A stretch of DNA of 64,000 bases from a bacterium (GTDB taxonomy: Bacteria > Vulcanimicrobiota > JABDET01): the NCBI GenBank assembly GCA_021817145.1, contig JAKAVV010000006.1:19087-83086 (forward strand), written 5' to 3'. The notes under the pieces were generated by a model. The model was not told the origin of the DNA. It saw only the letters and a list, made by a program, of their open reading frames with translations, and made no database searches. Of the stretch, positions 62,901-64,000 are shown in pieces; position 1 is the first letter of the stretch; every line of letters starts with the position of its first letter. A program made the position numbers and the translations under genes.

Positions 62901-64000
62901 ATTAGTGTGCACTCCGACACTTGAGTTGGGGGTGGACATTGGGCCGCTTCTGACCCTTGTGCTCCGAAACGCGCCACCAACCCCGGCCAACTATGTCCAG
63001 CGGGTTGGGCGCGCCGGACGCCGCCTGCGCATCGGTTTTGTTTCCACTTTTTGCGCGGGCAGCTATCACGACCGCCATGCTTTCGAGGAACCTGAATGGC
63101 TTATTTCAGGACATTTTTCCCCCCCACGCCTTCGGCTGGACAATGCGTATGTCGTCGAACGGCACCTGCGATCCTTCCTTCTTGAATCCATCGAATCACA
63201 CATTCCCCGTTTAATGGGGGATTTTCTGGACGATTTACGCAATCCCACAGCCTGGAATCCAGAAAAATTGAACCAGCTCTGTTCTGAGATCGCCTCCAAG
63301 AAAGGAATATTAATCGGAAAATTGGCCGCACTGTTTGCCCAGGATCGCGCACAAGGAAGGACAGAGCATTACGACGTGGGAGAATGTGAAAAGCTCCTCG
63401 ATGAATTTGAAATTAAGATCAAAAATATATTTGAAAAGTGGTGGCAGCGGGTTAAGCTGCTGGATACGGAGTACCAGCAGTTTTCTGCTGTAGGGTCGTC
63501 AAGACACGACGACAAAAAGGCCAAAGCCAGGCAAAGAGCCTATAAAGAAATCACCCAGGATCCGGAAAGGTCTTATGTCCTCAACTATTTATCCATCCAA
63601 GGGCTGCTCCCCGCTTACCAATTTCCCGTGGACACGTTCAGCCTTGACCCAGGGGTAGTGGATACGCCGACGCTATATCGACCTTCTCCCATTGCCATTG
63701 ATGAATTCGCTCCTGGCAATTATGTTTACGCGAACGGCCACAAGCTTCGCTCCATCCGTGTCCTTTTTGCAGGCGGTCCTGGCCGGAGTGGAACCACACA
63801 GGGGCGCACAGATGCTGAGACATCCGGGCGACTCGCAGCCTTTCATTTTTGTGATGACTGCGACGCGGTTACCGAAGCCGGCCAAAACAACTGCCATCAA
63901 TGCGGTAAATCCTTCCCCAGCAGTGCAAAAAGCTGTGTGTTCGTGGACGCCTTCGAGGCTGAAGAGGCATTGCAGATCGGATCAGACGAAGAGTCACGTG
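59914..64000 (+). CDS. Zinc-ribbon DExH helicase, DrmA-like (3' end outside window)
   Basis: Open for 1362 codons to the window edge. Walker A GTGSGKT ends at residues 115-116, followed by LLYPMNALANDQLERM (Ia), LDELHSYRG (D237-H240), CTPTLELGVDIG (V, near 1000) and NYVQRVGRAGRRL (VI). The motor is split by a 600-residue insert with zinc-ribbon cysteine clusters (NPEC...CASCG, CRTCGQDF, CIQCGR, CPACGD, CNACQ). Another pair follows after the motor (FCDDCDAV, CHQCGKS). Such YprA/DUF1998-linked helicases include DISARM DrmA and DpdJ. A DUF1998 domain may lie beyond the window. A six-codon mini frame overlaps its start. Confidence 0.75.
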   Translation, partial: MKIPAVACVRHLINEYRRFLRTSYRFLDPHLRVQFEEHLSQIDVVVKGPYVTLTQEFENGKTLRAHVESGEADPDLLKANWPFGEQPLYRHQEKAFKAGWAGHSFVVTTGTGSGKTEAFLLPILNGIIKRKREGVQGVQAILLYPMNALANDQLERMRRLLRGSKLPVSFAMYTGDSDASSQNLQEEPAETERLTRAAIRQNPPDILLTNYKQLEFLLIRREDRTLFTPSLRYLVLDELHSYRGALATEIACLIRRLKKHAGLEENQLQGMATSATVASGEGGAVSLAQFATVLFGEAFREENIIEETYVTRKQSSTRWVPALPQLCKEDLLDLNPDEENSVISLAEKLTGRSCPTAGAIPDRISAILAGNAVVEALEQIFSKPCLVDKGAKLLSEHVPERSGINLELLRREVEGYLLIGSIGDDNNPPRLRPKLHTFFHGVYDVSLCLNPECRKLVPQGGSECASCGSAARPAALCRTCGQDFVKVRFGKEGGDIPVGTGDFFTDSLTAFLTHGIHELPDALGTSDDEASEKSEEHEKPRTRVREPQDSDKLQPVSVCIQCGRVMEPGKTCPEHESGVPYWERQGKLSTCPACGDTYPRGDIVTPLRTGTASTVSILVNHHLDFLVGEDRRILVFGDNRQDVAHQAGYATNKHRAFALRHVIANEVRQAGNDGIYLQELPERLFDQYKALGIITGRPTRPERELWLKGLTYETANELSRYSRQRASLETLGLVGVEYEFLEELEKERSFELAARNAGLDKQTALDLTRAILDIMRKNRAVAFDFFQEYLDPEKKRQYRELEAEPYNLRFPDKDKQPKGFALNRPDHIRASQGSKILGFFQENLHSGSMTAVEKVAKRLIREREKAREFLESVVPLLVKLEILLPVPHFPLPAKDRVGRLQVLQINPKIIRLVHCTNGFRCNACQTWRPYFLNTCPTPKCGRGTMQQSLPDRDNYYVHLYEDRPPQKLVLKEHSAHIAGEERAKRESEFKDGSLTGLVCTPTLELGVDIGPLLTLVLRNAPPTPANYVQRVGRAGRRLRIGFVSTFCAGSYHDRHAFEEPEWLISGHFSPPRLRLDNAYVVERHLRSFLLESIESHIPRLMGDFLDDLRNPTAWNPEKLNQLCSEIASKKGILIGKLAALFAQDRAQGRTEHYDVGECEKLLDEFEIKIKNIFEKWWQRVKLLDTEYQQFSAVGSSRHDDKKAKARQRAYKEITQDPERSYVLNYLSIQGLLPAYQFPVDTFSLDPGVVDTPTLYRPSPIAIDEFAPGNYVYANGHKLRSIRVLFAGGPGRSGTTQGRTDAETSGRLAAFHFCDDCDAVTEAGQNNCHQCGKSFPSSAKSCVFVDAFEAEEALQIGSDEESR

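Noticed and set aside
47831..64000. Dpd (7-deazapurine) or BREX system instead of DISARM-like
   Set aside because: No DpdA transglycosylase or queuosine genes, and no BrxL/PglZ-type genes in view; the SNF2 plus methylase order fits DISARM better.

Overview
The window looks like a chromosomal segment of a Gram-negative, hopanoid-producing, chemotactic bacterium. Compact housekeeping operons occupy bases 1 to about 33,800, and an accessory (defence and mobile) region fills the rest. Support for this comes from a membrane-anchored c-type cytochrome, hopanoid side-chain genes (hpnI, hpnG-like, hpnA), glutamate-pathway haem genes (hemA, hemC, hemB), menG/ubiE and a CheC/CheD chemotaxis operon. The style resembles Nitrospirota or related deep lineages, but the sequence alone does not fix the phylum. 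No rRNA, tRNA or CRISPR array was seen.

Left part. Bases 1-5262 (minus strand) hold a partial cytochrome c, an ArnT-like glycosyltransferase and hpnI-hpnG-hpnA. guaB (plus strand) meets a PI-kinase-like gene tail to tail. Bases 8089-14871 are a run of unusual secreted or surface proteins: two NHL/Vgb-type beta-propellers, a triplicated domain protein joined by long polyproline linkers, and a lipoprotein with 20-residue Gly/Ser tandem repeats. A HEPN/MNT toxin-antitoxin pair sits among them, and its HEPN core appears to be deleted. Bases 15058-20142 (minus) are an operon menG-hemA-ccsA/hemX-hemC-response regulator-birA. Bases 20253-28085 (plus) are a complete chemotaxis operon: soluble MCP, a REC-HTH-CheW fusion, CheA, CheY, a CheC-like protein, CheD, CheB and CheR. 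mfd, a glycerophosphodiesterase gene, hemB and two TPR genes follow on the minus strand.

Island. At about 33,905-33,930 a minus-strand gene is cut off: only its last 40 or so codons remain, fused to foreign DNA. This looks like the left edge of the accessory region. Rightward come an AbiE-type toxin-antitoxin operon with a near-ideal promoter and paired operators, a frameshifted ParE-type toxin with its antitoxin between IS-derived repeats, and an unassigned three-gene group (one protein with a HEPN-like R-x4-H motif). Next are a DUF6978-like/DUF1828 pair with a nearby degenerate DUF1828 copy, then a SIR2-family protein with a 1077-residue partner, several small genes and an internally decayed IS21-type element.

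Right part. Bases 47,831-64,000 hold a plus-strand multi-gene defence operon: a SNF2/RapA-type helicase (DrmD-like), a giant adenine methyltransferase (DrmMI/PglX-like), a HamA-like PD-(D/E)xK nuclease with a HamB-like Ski2 helicase (Hachiman), and a zinc-ribbon-rich DExH helicase (DrmA-like) that runs off the window. This nested arrangement of Hachiman inside a class 1 DISARM-like operon is the most interesting system here; the SIR2 pair and the three-gene group are the best candidates for less-described systems.
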